A stretch of DNA of 64,000 nt, from positions 1-64,000 of the forward strand of contig NZ_JACESP010000003.1 in NCBI RefSeq assembly GCF_013911755.1, written 5' to 3'. The translations under genes were made by a program, and so were the position numbers. Of the stretch, positions 32,491-41,421 are shown one piece after another. The stretch's first letter is position 1. Each line of letters starts with the position of its first letter. Under the pieces are notes generated by a model. That model had not been told where the DNA came from and made no database searches. It worked only from the letters and a program-made list of their open reading frames with translations. Origin of the DNA: Sphingosinicella sp. (GTDB taxonomy: Bacteria > Pseudomonadota > Alphaproteobacteria > Sphingomonadales > Sphingomonadaceae).

Positions 32491-34173
32491 ATGAAAAGAG
32501 CAGCGATTTACGCAAGGTACTCAAGTGATTTACAAAGCGATGCATCGATCGAGGATCAGGTGCGGGGAGGCAGGGAGTTTGCGCTGAGGAACGGCTGGGA
32601 TGTAGCCGAAGCGCGCATCTACACCGACCATGGCATGAGCGGCGCCAACATGATGCGCCCCGGACTTCAGATGCTGCTCATCGATGCGCAGGCGGGAAAG
32701 TTCGACGTTGTCGTGGCCGAGGCGCTCGATCGCCTATCCCGCGACCAGGCCGATGTCGCCACCATCCGCAAGCGATTGCTCTTCGCCGAAGTCGACATGC
32801 ACACGCTGTCGGAAGGCGAGATCAGCGAGCTTCACATTGGTCTTAAAGGCACAATGAATGCCCTGTTTCTGAAGGATCTGGCGATCAAGACGCGCCGGGG
32901 TCAGCGCGGGCGCGTCGAGAGCGGAAAGTCGGGTGGCGGACTGCCCTACGGCTACCGCATCAAATCCGTCGGCGAGTTTGAGATCGATGCCGCGGAAGCT
33001 GTGGTGGTTCGGCGTATCTTCAAGGAATATGCCGACGGTGTCAGTCCTCGCCGGATTGCGGCGATGCTCAATCGCGAGGGCATCGCGAACCCGTCCGGTG
33101 CAGGCTGGACGCAGTCGACGCTCAACGGCAATCCGAAACGCGGAACCGGCATTCTCAACAATGAGCTCTACAACGGGCGCCGGATCTGGAACCGCACGCG
33201 CAAGGTCAAGGATCCTGATACGGGTGTGCGGCTGTCACGGGAAAACCCGCCGGAGGAATGGGTCGTCCACGACGTGCCCGAACTTCGCATTGTGGACGAG
33301 GCTCTCTGGAGCAGGGCAAAGGCGCGGCAGGAGCGCATGCAGCATTCGTCGCTCAGCCTTCAGAACAAGCGGCGGCCCCGGAACCTGCTGTCGTTCCTTC
33401 TGAAATGTGGCGAGTGCGGTGGCGGCTTCAGCAAGTCGGCCCGTAATCATTACGGCTGTTCGACATCCCAGAACAAGGGAACCTGCCGCAACTCGCTGCG
33501 GATCAGGCAGGACGTGCTCGAGGGTGCAGTGCTCACGGCGCTTAAACAGCACCTGATGCGTCCCGAACTCTGTGCCGAGTTCTGCCGCGAGTACATGGAG
33601 CATGTGAACCGGCTGCGCTCCGAACGAAATGCAACGATCAACGCCTGGCAGGCCGAACGGGACCGTCTGCAGGGGCGTCGCGACCGGATCGTGAAGGCCG
33701 TCGGTGACGGCTACACGAGCGAGGACATGAAGAACGAGTTCAATGCGAACTTCGCCCGTCGCAAGGAGCTTGACCGGCTTTTGAGCGAAACGCCGCGGGC
33801 GCCTGTGTTGATGCACCCGTCGATGTCCGAACGTTATCGGACCGAGGTGACCGAACTGACGCGACTGCTTGGATGCAGCGACCGCAGAACCGAGGCAGCG
33901 GACGCGCTGCGATCCCTTATCGACAGGATCATCCTCACCCCGAACGAGGACAGAACCGGGCTCGTGGTCGACCTTCACGGCGACCTCGCAGGCATCATCA
34001 ACCTCGCGGCCGATCGTGATGGCAAGCGGCGGGGCACGGCGCTCGATGCACTCACGCTCGACGCACTGAACCGTTTTCGTATCAATGCGATGCAGGAAAA
34101 CGTTCAGCGCGCCTCTCAGCGGAGGGCCGGTCGCGTTGCGAAATGTCAGGAAAGGTTGGCTCCCCGGGCCTGA
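32491..34173 (+). CDS. Large serine recombinase (ICE integrase)
   Basis: The 560-residue enzyme catalyses site-specific integration and excision through a serine-DNA link. The N-terminal resolvase domain has AIYARYSSD with the catalytic Ser at residue 11 or 12, IEDQVRGGREFA, and VVVAEALDRLSRDQADVA. A recombinase domain follows (GLPYGYRIKSVGEFEIDAAEAVVVRRIF), then a zinc ribbon (LKCGECGGGFSKSARNHYGCS and GTCRN) and a coiled coil. ATG 32491 has AGGTGAAG upstream; ATG 32485 is in the same frame. The last six codons and the stop lie within the 3' end of tRNA-Asn, so the C-terminus was shaped by the integration event. Confidence 0.93.
   Translation: MKRAAIYARYSSDLQSDASIEDQVRGGREFALRNGWDVAEARIYTDHGMSGANMMRPGLQMLLIDAQAGKFDVVVAEALDRLSRDQADVATIRKRLLFAEVDMHTLSEGEISELHIGLKGTMNALFLKDLAIKTRRGQRGRVESGKSGGGLPYGYRIKSVGEFEIDAAEAVVVRRIFKEYADGVSPRRIAAMLNREGIANPSGAGWTQSTLNGNPKRGTGILNNELYNGRRIWNRTRKVKDPDTGVRLSRENPPEEWVVHDVPELRIVDEALWSRAKARQERMQHSSLSLQNKRRPRNLLSFLLKCGECGGGFSKSARNHYGCSTSQNKGTCRNSLRIRQDVLEGAVLTALKQHLMRPELCAEFCREYMEHVNRLRSERNATINAWQAERDRLQGRRDRIVKAVGDGYTSEDMKNEFNANFARRKELDRLLSETPRAPVLMHPSMSERYRTEVTELTRLLGCSDRRTEAADALRSLIDRIILTPNEDRTGLVVDLHGDLAGIINLAADRDGKRRGTALDALTLDALNRFRINAMQENVQRASQRRAGRVAKCQERLAPRA
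34157..34173. other. Probable attachment-site region: recombinase 3' end overlapping the tRNA-Asn 3' end
   Basis: The recombinase stop (TGA 34171-34173) and its preceding codons coincide with the CCA end and acceptor/T-arm strand of tRNA-Asn. The element boundary therefore falls at or near this overlap. The exact crossover dinucleotide cannot be set without the other end of the element. Confidence 0.6.
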
Positions 34174-34231
34174 TTCGAACAGGCGGCCGTCCGATTAACA
34201 GTCGGATGCTCTACCGCTGAGCTACCGGGGA
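34157..34231 (-). tRNA. tRNA-Asn (anticodon GTT)
   Basis: The minus strand folds as a tRNA. The acceptor TCCCCGG pairs with CCGGGGA, followed by discriminator G and an encoded CCA. The D arm is GCTCAGCGGTAGAGC and the anticodon stem-loop CCGACTGTTAATCGG places GTT at the anticodon; the T arm GGCCTGTTCGAATC-type sequence is CCTGTTCGAATCAGG. A strong promoter (TTGGCA-N17-TATACG) lies upstream. The 3' end is used by the conjugative element for integration, and the gene remains complete. Confidence 0.95.
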
Positions 34232-34248
34232 ACGATGTCAGGCGGCGG

Positions 34249-34277
34249 CGTATATCAGCGGAAATTTCGGCTGCCAA
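34249..34277 (-). promoter_or_regulatory. Promoter of tRNA-Asn
   Basis: On the minus strand TTGGCA (34277-34272) and TATACG (34254-34249) are separated by exactly 17 bases, ending about 18 bases before the tRNA 5' end. This fits a sigma-70 promoter well. Confidence 0.6.
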
Positions 34278-34306
34278 GCCCGGAATGCATAACCTGAGGA
34301 CACTGT

Positions 34307-35089
34307 TCAGGTCAGGAACTGTTCCATCGCGATGCGGTCGTCGAGCGCGTATTCGGGGTCGAACAGCAACTCCAGCGTGATCGAGCGGTCGGTGCTGATG
34401 CGCACGACGTCCACATCGCGCACTTCCAGCTGGTCTGCGACCGCGCTCACCGGGCGCTTTCCGGCCTCCAGCATCCGGAATTCCACCACCGATGCGTCGG
34501 GGATCAGTGCGCCGCGCCAGCGGCGGGGACGGAAGGGGCTGATCGGGGTCAGCGCGAGGAGGTCGGACTGAAGCGGCAGGATCGGGCCGTTCGCCGAGAG
34601 ATTATAGGCGGTCGAGCCTGCGGGCGTCGCCACCAGCACGCCATCGCAGGTGAGCTCCGACATGCGCACGCGCCCGTCGATGGATATTTCGATCTTGGCG
34701 GCCTGCCGCGTCTCGCGCAGCAGCGAGACCTCGTTGATCGCGGGGGAGACGATGCGGTCGCCGCTGATCGTGCGCGCATCCATCTGCAGCGGGTGCAGCT
34801 TGAACGCGCGCGCGTTCTCGATGCGTTCGGCGATGCCGTCCGGGCTGTATTCGTTCATCAGGAAGCCGACCGTGCCGCGGTTCATGCCGAAGACGCTTGC
34901 GGGCCGCCGCCGATGGAGCACGGCGTGGAGCGTCTGCAGCATGAAGCCGTCGCCGCCGAGCGCGAGGATGATGTCGGCTTCGGCCTCGCTTGCCCAGTCG
35001 TAGAGCGGCAGGATCGCCGCCGCGGCCTCGCGGGCGGCGGGGGTGGGCGAGATGGCGAGCGCCACCTTGCCGGGGAGCTTTCCGGTCAT
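34307..35089 (-). CDS. nadK: NAD kinase
   Basis: NAD kinase phosphorylates NAD+ with ATP to make NADP+. The 260-residue protein contains the GGDG motif (45-48, in [12 protein letters not shown]), [15 protein letters not shown], and the substrate-binding Gly-rich segment [18 protein letters not shown]. Length is on the short side but usual for alphaproteobacterial enzymes. The start ATG 35089 overlaps the moaA stop (ATGA), which sets the start and shows cotranscription with moaA. Confidence 0.93.
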   Translation of the reverse strand: MTGKLPGKVALAISPTPAAREAAAAILPLYDWASEAEADIILALGGDGFMLQTLHAVLHRRRPASVFGMNRGTVGFLMNEYSPDGIAERIENARAFKLHPLQMDARTISGDRIVSPAINEVSLLRETRQAAKIEISIDGRVRMSELTCDGVLVATPAGSTAYNLSANGPILPLQSDLLALTPISPFRPRRWRGALIPDASVVEFRMLEAGKRPVSAVADQLEVRDVDVVRISTDRSITLELLFDPEYALDDRIAMEQFLT

Positions 35090-36114
35090 CCGCCCGTCAC
35101 GCTCATGTGGCGGGGAACAGCGGCGCGGGGACCGCCGCGCCCGATGACGAAGTCGTGGCCCTTGGGCTTGCGCGTGATCGCCTCGGCGATCGCTGCATCG
35201 AGGTCGGCGTCCGATGGCGAGCGGCGCACCGCGGCGCGCAGGTCGGCGCTGTCTTCCTGCCCCAGGCACATGTAGAGCCGCCCCGTCGCGGTCAGCCGCA
35301 CGCGGTTGCAGCTTTCGCAGAAATTGTGGGTGAGGGGGGTGATGAACCCGATCCTGCGCCCCGTCTCCGCGACCTCCACATAGCGCGCGGGGCCTCCCGT
35401 CACATAATCGGTCGGCCGGAACGTGAAGCGCTTCGCAAGCTCCGCGCGCACGATGGAAAGCGGCAGGTAGTGGTCGGTACGGTCTTCGTCGATCTCGCCC
35501 ATCGGCATCGTCTCGATGAAGGTGAGGTCGTGCCCTTCGCGGCCACACCACGCCGCCATGTCGCCGAGTTCGTCCTCGTTGATGCCGCGCAGCGCCACGG
35601 TGTTGATCTTGACCGCGAGCCCGGCGGCCTTTGCAGCGGCGATGCCGTCCAGCACGCGCGGCAGCTCGCCCCAGCGCGTGATGCGCCGGAAACGGTCGGC
35701 GTCGAGCGTGTCGAGGCTCACGTTCACGCGGCGCACGCCTGCGGCGGCAAGCGCTTCTGCGTGCTTCGCGAGCTGGTTGCCGTTGGTGGTGAGCGTCAGC
35801 TCGTCGAGGCCGCGCCCCAGATGCCTTGCGAGCGAATCGACGAGGCTTGCGATGCCGCGCCGCACGAGCGGCTCGCCGCCCGTCAGGCGCACCTTGCGCA
35901 CGCCGCGCCGGATGAAGGCCGACGCGATGCGGTCGATCTCCTCAAGGCTCAGCACCTCGGACTTGGGCAGGAACTGCATGGTTTCCGCCATGCAGTATGT
36001 GCAGCGGAAATCGCAGCGATCGGTCACGGAAACGCGCAGGTACGTCACCGCCCGCCCGAAGGGGTCGATCAGCGGGCTTTGCCCGGCCGTCTCTGCGCTC
36101 ACATCCTGCATCAT
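35086..36114 (-). CDS. moaA: GTP 3',8-cyclase MoaA (molybdenum cofactor synthesis)
   Basis: MoaA is the radical-SAM enzyme that turns GTP into the cyclised intermediate from which MoaC makes cyclic pyranopterin in molybdopterin synthesis. The 342 residues include CDFRCTYC (Cys34, 38, 41) for the radical-SAM cluster and the second 4Fe-4S site near the end, [22 protein letters not shown]. The family C-terminal di-glycine is present (SVTGG). Either of two ATGs (36114, 36111) may start it. It overlaps nadK by 4 bases. Confidence 0.95.
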   Translation of the reverse strand: MMQDVSAETAGQSPLIDPFGRAVTYLRVSVTDRCDFRCTYCMAETMQFLPKSEVLSLEEIDRIASAFIRRGVRKVRLTGGEPLVRRGIASLVDSLARHLGRGLDELTLTTNGNQLAKHAEALAAAGVRRVNVSLDTLDADRFRRITRWGELPRVLDGIAAAKAAGLAVKINTVALRGINEDELGDMAAWCGREGHDLTFIETMPMGEIDEDRTDHYLPLSIVRAELAKRFTFRPTDYVTGGPARYVEVAETGRRIGFITPLTHNFCESCNRVRLTATGRLYMCLGQEDSADLRAAVRRSPSDADLDAAIAEAITRKPKGHDFVIGRGGPRAAVPRHMSVTGG

Positions 36115-36247
36115 CTTCCAGAGTTAGTCGTGCCGGGGGCGGGGGGCAAGTTTTGGCGTTGATGGCGGCGGTTCCGGCCGTCTCGACGCTGGCCTTTGCA
36201 GGGCGCCGTGATAGTGTTACAGCCCTGCGGTCTCCACACGAGGTGAA

Positions 36248-38332
36248 ATGCACGGCTCATCGCTTTCAGCGCCCGTCTTTCTCGCCTCATTCCGCTACCG
36301 GCGCGAAGCGCAGGATGCCATTGAGGCGACAGGACGTCCGGTTATCGTCAGCCTCCGGCCCGACGATGCCGCCCGTCGCTATGCCGCGTCGGAAGCGCTG
36401 ATCGCCATTGTCGACGCGCGCGGCGCGCTTCAGCGGGGCCTGCAGCAGGTCGAGCAGCTTGCGCAGGCAGTGCAGGAGCGGCGGGGCGGCCTTCTGGTGC
36501 TCTTGTCGCGCAGCGACGCGGCCTCGCTTGGCGATGTCTATACGGCGGGCGCCACGCACTATCTGATCAGCCCATTTGGCGCGTCCGAACTCGGTCAGTC
36601 GCTGCGCTTCGTCGAGCGCTCGATCCGGCGGATGCAGAAGACGAGCGCCGAGGCGGCGGTGGCCTCCGCGCAGGCCTCGATCGGCGGCACGGCGCGTTGG
36701 GAATGGAGCGTGGGCGACGATTTCGTCCGCATCGGCCCGCCGCTCGCGCTGCTCATCGGCGATCCGCCGCACACCGACCGGCTTTCGCTCGACGATGCCT
36801 TCCTGCGGCTCGATCGGCGCGCGCGGGCGCAGGCACGCCGCGCCGTCCGCCGCATCTGGCAGGCGGGCGTCCCCGGGGAGGTCGAGCACCGCCTCGTTCT
36901 CGATGGGCGGCCGCACACCTATGTTCACCACATACGGCCGACGCGCGATGCCGCCGGCAGTGTGATTGGGCTCACCGCCACGGTCGAGGATCTTGATTCC
37001 ACGCTGATCGAACGTCGCCTTTCCGCGCATTTCGACACGCTGACCGGCCTTGCGAACCTCCGCCACGCCCGCGCGTGGGTGGATGAGAAGCTGAACACGC
37101 GCGCAGGGCACAACCCGGCCTGCATCGTGGTGATGTTCGCGATCAGCCGCTTCGATCAGGTGAACGCCGCCTATGGCCGCGCGGTCGCGGATTCGCTGCT
37201 GCAGGCCGTCGGCCGCCGCCTGCGCCGTCTTCTGAACGACCAGACTGCCGAAAGCGAACTTCCCGCGCGTCTGGGCGGCGCCGAGTTCGCCGTCGCCTTT
37301 GCGGGACCGATCACGCTCAATCAGGCGGTGTTCTTCAGCCAGCGCATCGGCAAGGGCTTCGAGAAGCCGTTCATCGTCGGCGGGCGCGTCATTCACCTTT
37401 CGTGCCGTCTCGGCATCGCCGCGAGCGACGAGGAGGTAACGACTGCGGACGAACTGTTCCAGCGCGCGAGCGCCGCGCTCTCCAGCGCGAAGGAACTGGA
37501 TCCAAACAGCTTCCAGGTCTTCCTTTCGGACGAGCACGGCAACCCGGCGCGCTTCGCCAGCCTGGAGGCGGACCTGCGTGCCGCGGCCGAACGGCGCGGC
37601 CTCAGCCTGCTTTATCAGCCGCAGGTCGATATCGTCACCAACCGCATCGTCGGCGTCGAGGCGCTGGTGCGCTGGGAGCATCCGCTCTACGGCGTGCTGC
37701 CTGCCGAAACGCTGTTCGCGATCGCGGAGCGCGCCGAGTTCGGCACGCGGCTCGGCGAGCAGATCATGCGTCAGGCGTGCAGCGAAGCGGCGGCGTGGCC
37801 CGAGCATCTGCGCGATCTCAGGCTCTCGATCAACGTCACGGCGGCGGACATGCGCGCGGCCGATTTCGAGCGTATCGTCGTGGAATCGCTCGCCGACAGC
37901 CACTTCCCGGCCGCGCGGCTGACGCTTGAGGTCACCGAGGGCGGCCTCGTCGAGGATCTGGAGCACGCGTCCGAAATCCTCTCCAAGCTCCGTCAGCGCG
38001 GCATCAGCGTCGCCATCGACGATTTCGGCACCGGCTACTCGTCGCTCGCCTACCTGAAGTCACTGCCGCTCGATATCCTCAAGGTCGACAAGAAGCTCGT
38101 CACCGATCTCTCGGGCTCGACGCGCGACCGCGTGATCGTGCGCGGGGTCGTCGATATGGCGCGTTCACTCGGCATGGTCGTCGTCGCGGAGGGGGTCGAA
38201 ACCGAGAGCCAGCTCGAAACGCTCGTGCGCGAAGGCTGCAACTGGTATCAGGGCTATCTGTGCAGCCCGCCGCTCGCGCTCGGCGACCTTCCGGGGTTCG
38301 TGGAAAACTGGCAGCGCGCCCGCGCCGCTTGA
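36248..38332 (+). CDS. c-di-GMP protein with degenerate GGDEF and intact EAL domain
   Basis: The 694-residue protein has an N-terminal receiver-like segment (about 1-125), a PAS-like middle (135-260), a GGDEF domain with altered signature LGGAEF (about 342-347) and an EAL domain from about residue 440. The EAL active-site residues look complete: GVEALVRWEHP, INVTAAD, LEVTEGGLV, IDDFGTGYSSLAYLK, DKKLV and EGVETESQ. It is therefore probably a c-di-GMP phosphodiesterase with a non-catalytic, possibly GTP-sensing GGDEF part. It is followed 66 bases later by a PopA/PleD-like gene, suggesting shared c-di-GMP signalling. Confidence 0.9.
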   Translation: MHGSSLSAPVFLASFRYRREAQDAIEATGRPVIVSLRPDDAARRYAASEALIAIVDARGALQRGLQQVEQLAQAVQERRGGLLVLLSRSDAASLGDVYTAGATHYLISPFGASELGQSLRFVERSIRRMQKTSAEAAVASAQASIGGTARWEWSVGDDFVRIGPPLALLIGDPPHTDRLSLDDAFLRLDRRARAQARRAVRRIWQAGVPGEVEHRLVLDGRPHTYVHHIRPTRDAAGSVIGLTATVEDLDSTLIERRLSAHFDTLTGLANLRHARAWVDEKLNTRAGHNPACIVVMFAISRFDQVNAAYGRAVADSLLQAVGRRLRRLLNDQTAESELPARLGGAEFAVAFAGPITLNQAVFFSQRIGKGFEKPFIVGGRVIHLSCRLGIAASDEEVTTADELFQRASAALSSAKELDPNSFQVFLSDEHGNPARFASLEADLRAAAERRGLSLLYQPQVDIVTNRIVGVEALVRWEHPLYGVLPAETLFAIAERAEFGTRLGEQIMRQACSEAAAWPEHLRDLRLSINVTAADMRAADFERIVVESLADSHFPAARLTLEVTEGGLVEDLEHASEILSKLRQRGISVAIDDFGTGYSSLAYLKSLPLDILKVDKKLVTDLSGSTRDRVIVRGVVDMARSLGMVVVAEGVETESQLETLVREGCNWYQGYLCSPPLALGDLPGFVENWQRARAA

Positions 38333-38398
38333 CCAATCCTTAACTGCCGTCCCTTAGAAAGCTCTGTGTTAACGCTCTAACAGGGGGCAGGCTGGTTC

Positions 38399-39757
38399 GT
38401 GCAGGCCAATCGCGTACTCGTTGTCGGCAAGGATGAAGCGCACGCGAAAGCGGGCGTCGCGAAGATCGCGGCCGACAAGTTCACCCAGGTGCAGGCCACC
38501 TCGTGGATGGAAGCGATCCCACTCGCGTCGAGCGGGCGCTACCAGCTTGTCATCGTGCTCGCGGGCGCAGAAATCGGCATTGCCGCCGTCACCACCTTCG
38601 CGCGCAGCGCCGAGCGGTGGACACAGCGCGAGGGCATGATGCTCGTTGCGCTCACCGAAGATGGCACCGCCGCGCTTCACCGCGATCTCCAGCACGCAGG
38701 TTTCGACGATATCATTCACCGGCCGATGCATCCGACACAGGTCGCGAGCCGCGTCGCCATTCTGCTGCGCCTCTCCACGATGCGCCGCGAGCTTGTCCGC
38801 CGCCAGGCGACCGCGCGCGGCTTCACGAGCGGCGACGGGCTTTTCCTCGCCCCCGCCGAGCCCGTGATCGCAAGCCGCCGGGCCTCGGTCCTGCTCATGC
38901 AGTTCGATCAGAGCGCCCACTGCGCCGAACAGTTCAACCGCGCCGTCCGGTCCTGCACCGAGGCGACGATCTGCGATGATCCGGAGGCGGCGCGCGCGCT
39001 CCTCTATCGCGGTGGGCTTGATGCCGTGCTGCTCTGCTCGGCGGTCGACCCCAGGAGCGCGATCGATTTCGCGGACCGGATGCGCCGCGTTCCCGCGCTT
39101 TACAATCTCCCCGTGCTGCTCGCGACGCCGGACGTCGGGAAGCTCGATCTCGATATGGTGTTCAACGCCGGCGTCACCGATGTCGCGCCCACCTGCCTGT
39201 CGAGCGAGCAGCTCTCTGTGCACCTCACCTCGTTCAAGCGGCTCGAGGCGCTGCGCGCCGCGCTTGCCGTGCGCTACACGCAGCATGTCGAGATGGTCAT
39301 CCGCGATGGCCTCACCGGCTTTGCGGGGCACGGTTTCGGCATGGCGCATCTGCAGGCAACGTTGCAGGATTGCGCCGAACTCTCGCTTCCGGTCGCCGTG
39401 GCGGGGCTCACGATCGAGAACCTCGACGAGATCAATGCCGTGCACGGCTATCTCGCGGGCGACATCGTGATGCGCCGCGTCGGCGACATGGTCCGCCGCT
39501 GCATCCGCGGGGAGGACATGGCGACGCGCCTCTCCGGCAGCCGCATCCTCGTGCAGTTCCCCGATACGCGCTATGCCAGTGCGAACGTCGCGATCCGCCG
39601 CCTTGCGAACGTCCTTCGCCTCCAGAAAGTCGATCTGCCGGGCGGTGCTTCCATCGCGCTCAGGATCGGCTACAATCTCGCCTGCTGGGATGGCGATGCC
39701 GATGCGCGGGCCCTCGTTGCGTCGCTGAAGGCGCGGAAGGTCGCAGTCGCCGCCTGA
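38399..39757 (+). CDS. PopA/PleD-like protein: two receiver-like domains and degenerate GGDEF
   Basis: The 452 residues have the length and layout of PleD/PopA. Two receiver-like domains (about 1-130 and 145-270) lack the full set of acidic phosphorylation residues. A C-terminal GGDEF-like domain has a signature replaced by LSGSRILVQFP (about residue 378). Without a GGDEF motif it should not make c-di-GMP; it may bind it, as PopA does in Caulobacter cell-cycle control. It starts at GTG 38399 after AGGGGGCAGG, and follows the GGDEF/EAL gene on the same strand. Confidence 0.78.
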   Translation: MQANRVLVVGKDEAHAKAGVAKIAADKFTQVQATSWMEAIPLASSGRYQLVIVLAGAEIGIAAVTTFARSAERWTQREGMMLVALTEDGTAALHRDLQHAGFDDIIHRPMHPTQVASRVAILLRLSTMRRELVRRQATARGFTSGDGLFLAPAEPVIASRRASVLLMQFDQSAHCAEQFNRAVRSCTEATICDDPEAARALLYRGGLDAVLLCSAVDPRSAIDFADRMRRVPALYNLPVLLATPDVGKLDLDMVFNAGVTDVAPTCLSSEQLSVHLTSFKRLEALRAALAVRYTQHVEMVIRDGLTGFAGHGFGMAHLQATLQDCAELSLPVAVAGLTIENLDEINAVHGYLAGDIVMRRVGDMVRRCIRGEDMATRLSGSRILVQFPDTRYASANVAIRRLANVLRLQKVDLPGGASIALRIGYNLACWDGDADARALVASLKARKVAVAA

Positions 39758-39762
39758 TCCGG

Positions 39763-39776
39763 CTCCCGTGCGGGAG
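39763..39776 (+). promoter_or_regulatory. Hairpin covering the ribosome-binding site of the DsbA/FrnE-like gene
   Basis: CTCCCG-TG-CGGGAG forms a 6-bp stem with a two-base loop, followed by GCTTTTC. The 3' arm contains the GGGAGG that would serve as ribosome-binding site for ATG 39784. It may limit translation or act as a weak terminator after the previous gene. The loop is very short, so the structure may be less stable than the base count suggests. Confidence 0.3.
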
Positions 39777-39783
39777 GCTTTTC

Positions 39784-40404
39784 ATGGCGATCACTATCGA
39801 TGTCGTTTCGGATTTCGTCTGCCCGTGGTGCTGGATCGGCAAGCGCCATCTCGATACCTTCGCGGGCGAGGCCGACATAGAACGCCGCTGGCACCCCTAT
39901 CTGCTCCACCCGGACATGCCCGAAGGCGGTGTCGACCGCGCGGCGTTCGTCCGCCAGAAGTTCGGCAGCGACGCGCGTGCGAAGGAACTGGGGGCGGGTG
40001 TCACTGCCGCCGCGAAGGGCGTCGGCCTCGATATCGACTACAGCCGCGTAGAGCGCGTGCCCGATACCCGCGATGCGCACCGCCTCGTGCGCTGGGCGGG
40101 CGGGCAGGCGCGCGCGGACACCGTCGCCGAAGGTCTGTTCCGTGCCTATTTCAGCGAAGGCCGTGATATTGGGGATGCCGCTGTCCTCGCCGACATCGGT
40201 GCATCAGCAGGCATGGACCGCGCCATTCTGGAAGGGCTTCTCGCCGGCGATGCCGACAGGGACATCATTGATGCGCAGGCGGATCGGGCCCGTTCGATGG
40301 GCGTCAGCGGCGTTCCCACGCATATCTTCGCAAACAAGGTCGCCGTGGTCGGCGCGCAGCCGATCGAGGCGCTGAGGCAGGCGGCGGTGCTCGCCGCCGC
40401 CTGA
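39784..40404 (+). CDS. DsbA-family oxidoreductase (FrnE-like)
   Basis: The 206-residue cytoplasmic protein begins MAITIDVVSDFVCPWCWIGKRHL with a CPWC redox motif (Cys13-Cys16). It continues in the thioredoxin/helical-insert pattern of FrnE/2-hydroxychromene-2-carboxylate isomerase-like proteins, with SGVPTHIFANKVAVVGAQP at the end containing the conserved cis-Pro. Likely a protein disulfide oxidoreductase or isomerase; the substrate is unknown. A strong hairpin terminator follows. Confidence 0.88.
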   Translation: MAITIDVVSDFVCPWCWIGKRHLDTFAGEADIERRWHPYLLHPDMPEGGVDRAAFVRQKFGSDARAKELGAGVTAAAKGVGLDIDYSRVERVPDTRDAHRLVRWAGGQARADTVAEGLFRAYFSEGRDIGDAAVLADIGASAGMDRAILEGLLAGDADRDIIDAQADRARSMGVSGVPTHIFANKVAVVGAQPIEALRQAAVLAAA

Positions 40405-40410
40405 AACCGG

Positions 40411-40440
40411 GGCGTGCCCGGAAGCCGGGCACGCCGTTTT
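40411..40440. terminator. Rho-independent terminator
   Basis: GGCGTGCCCGG and CCGGGCACGCC pair as an 11-bp stem with a 3-base loop (AAG), followed by GTTTT. It lies between the convergent DsbA-like and VOC genes and can serve the rightward one. Confidence 0.8.
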
Positions 40441-40442
40441 CG

Positions 40443-40823
40443 TCAGCCCAGCCGGTGCATCACGCAGAGCTTGTTGCCGGCGGGGTCACGCAGATAGGCG
40501 AGATACAGCTTGCCGAAGCTGCCTTCCCGAACGCCGGGCGGATCTTCACAGGTCGTGCCGCCGCTCGCCACGCCGGCGGCGTGCCAGGCGTCGGCTTCGG
40601 CGGGCGATTTTGCGGCAAAGCCGATCGTCCCGCCATTGGCGCAACTGGCGGGCTCGCCGTTGATGGGGTTCGTGACGGCGAAGATGCCGGTCTGCGTCAT
40701 GTAGAAAATGCGGCCCTTGTCATCCATTGTGCCCGGCGGAATGCCGAGCGCACCGAGCGTCGCGTCGTAGAACTTTTTTGCGGCGGCTGTATCGTCCGCG
40801 CCGACCATGATGTGACTGAACAC
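40443..40823 (-). CDS. VOC-family (glyoxalase/dioxygenase fold) protein
   Basis: The 126-residue protein begins MFSHIMVGADDTAAAKKFYDATLGALG and ends LAYLRDPAGNKLCVMHR, the paired beta-alpha-beta pattern of the vicinal oxygen chelate fold. A metal-binding His (His4) and a late His (His123) are visible. Enzymatic activity is not predictable. It converges on the DsbA-like gene. Confidence 0.85.
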   Translation of the reverse strand: MFSHIMVGADDTAAAKKFYDATLGALGIPPGTMDDKGRIFYMTQTGIFAVTNPINGEPASCANGGTIGFAAKSPAEADAWHAAGVASGGTTCEDPPGVREGSFGKLYLAYLRDPAGNKLCVMHRLG

Positions 40824-40913
40824 CTGTTCTCTCCTCCACGAATGCCGCAGGGGGATGAGGCTTCAAAGGCGCTGATGGCATGCGCCCAGAGGCCCATCAA
40901 GTCCGCAGTTCCG

Positions 40914-41387
40914 CTAGCTGGCGTCTCCGCAGCGCAGCCAGCCGTAGCGCTTCACGGCATGGCCAGCGTTCACCTGCGCGCAGGAAAGGTTGATGCTGCC
41001 CGACCAGCACTGAAGGATGGCACGGCCGTAATGGTCGGTTTCCAGCTGCTCGCAGCGCACGTTATCGCCCGCCACCAGCGACCTCAGATGATCGCGGCTC
41101 GCATAGGGGTCACCGGGCGTGCAGCGGCGCCCCGGTCGGCACGCGCCCGGCATTTCCGGGGCGTCGATGCCGTACAGACGCCCTCGGCGTATTCCCCGGC
41201 AGTTGATGTTGTCCCCGTCGTGAACGTATGGCGCCGAGCAGGTGAATGTGGAGCCGCCGTCCGGAGACGGCGCCGCAAGGGGCACGCCGTCCCACAGGAA
41301 CACCGTGCCGAAGACGCAGAGCGACATGATAGCCGTGACCGACCAAAAGGCGCGCGTGCTGAGCGGGGTATGCGGAATGCTGGCCAC
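40914..41387 (-). CDS. Thermonuclease (SNase)-like secreted protein
   Basis: The 157-residue protein has an N-terminal hydrophobic segment (AFWSVTAIMSLCVFGTVFL) that can act as signal or anchor. The staphylococcal nuclease-like fold follows: VHDGDNINCRGIRRGRLYGIDAPEMPG, then ETDHYGRAILQCW and INLSCAQVNAGHAVKRY. Four or more Cys residues suggest periplasmic disulfides. Some catalytic Arg/Glu residues are not obvious, so activity is uncertain. Confidence 0.8.
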   Translation of the reverse strand: MASIPHTPLSTRAFWSVTAIMSLCVFGTVFLWDGVPLAAPSPDGGSTFTCSAPYVHDGDNINCRGIRRGRLYGIDAPEMPGACRPGRRCTPGDPYASRDHLRSLVAGDNVRCEQLETDHYGRAILQCWSGSINLSCAQVNAGHAVKRYGWLRCGDAS

Positions 41388-41421
41388 ACACCCGAGGCTA
41401 CGCCCCGAAACTTAAGCAAAC

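Larger units (their letters stand above)
1..34173. mobile_element. Integrative and conjugative element, right part (left end outside window)
   Basis: A relaxase (2-1441), a TraG/VirD4 coupling protein (20446), a complete trb mating-pair operon (22900-31995), DUF2274 and a large serine recombinase (32491-34173) occur in one block that stops at a tRNA-Asn gene, after which housekeeping genes begin. This is the make-up of an IncP-like Trb-type ICE. The recombinase stop codon lies inside the 3' end of the tRNA, which defines the right junction. The accessory zone between relaxase and TraG (about 1.4-20.4 kb) carries defence genes and insertion sequences. No replication, partition or oriT region is visible; these would be expected to the left of position 1. 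Whether the element is still mobile cannot be told from this window, but the trb genes and the recombinase are uninterrupted. Confidence 0.85.

Noticed and set aside
32295-32528. 77-codon open frame overlapping the recombinase start
   Set aside because: Weak start context and 40-base overlap with the recombinase; no recognisable sequence, although a short leader function cannot be excluded.
36287-37966. 559-codon open frame on the minus strand
   Set aside because: Antisense to the GGDEF/EAL gene.
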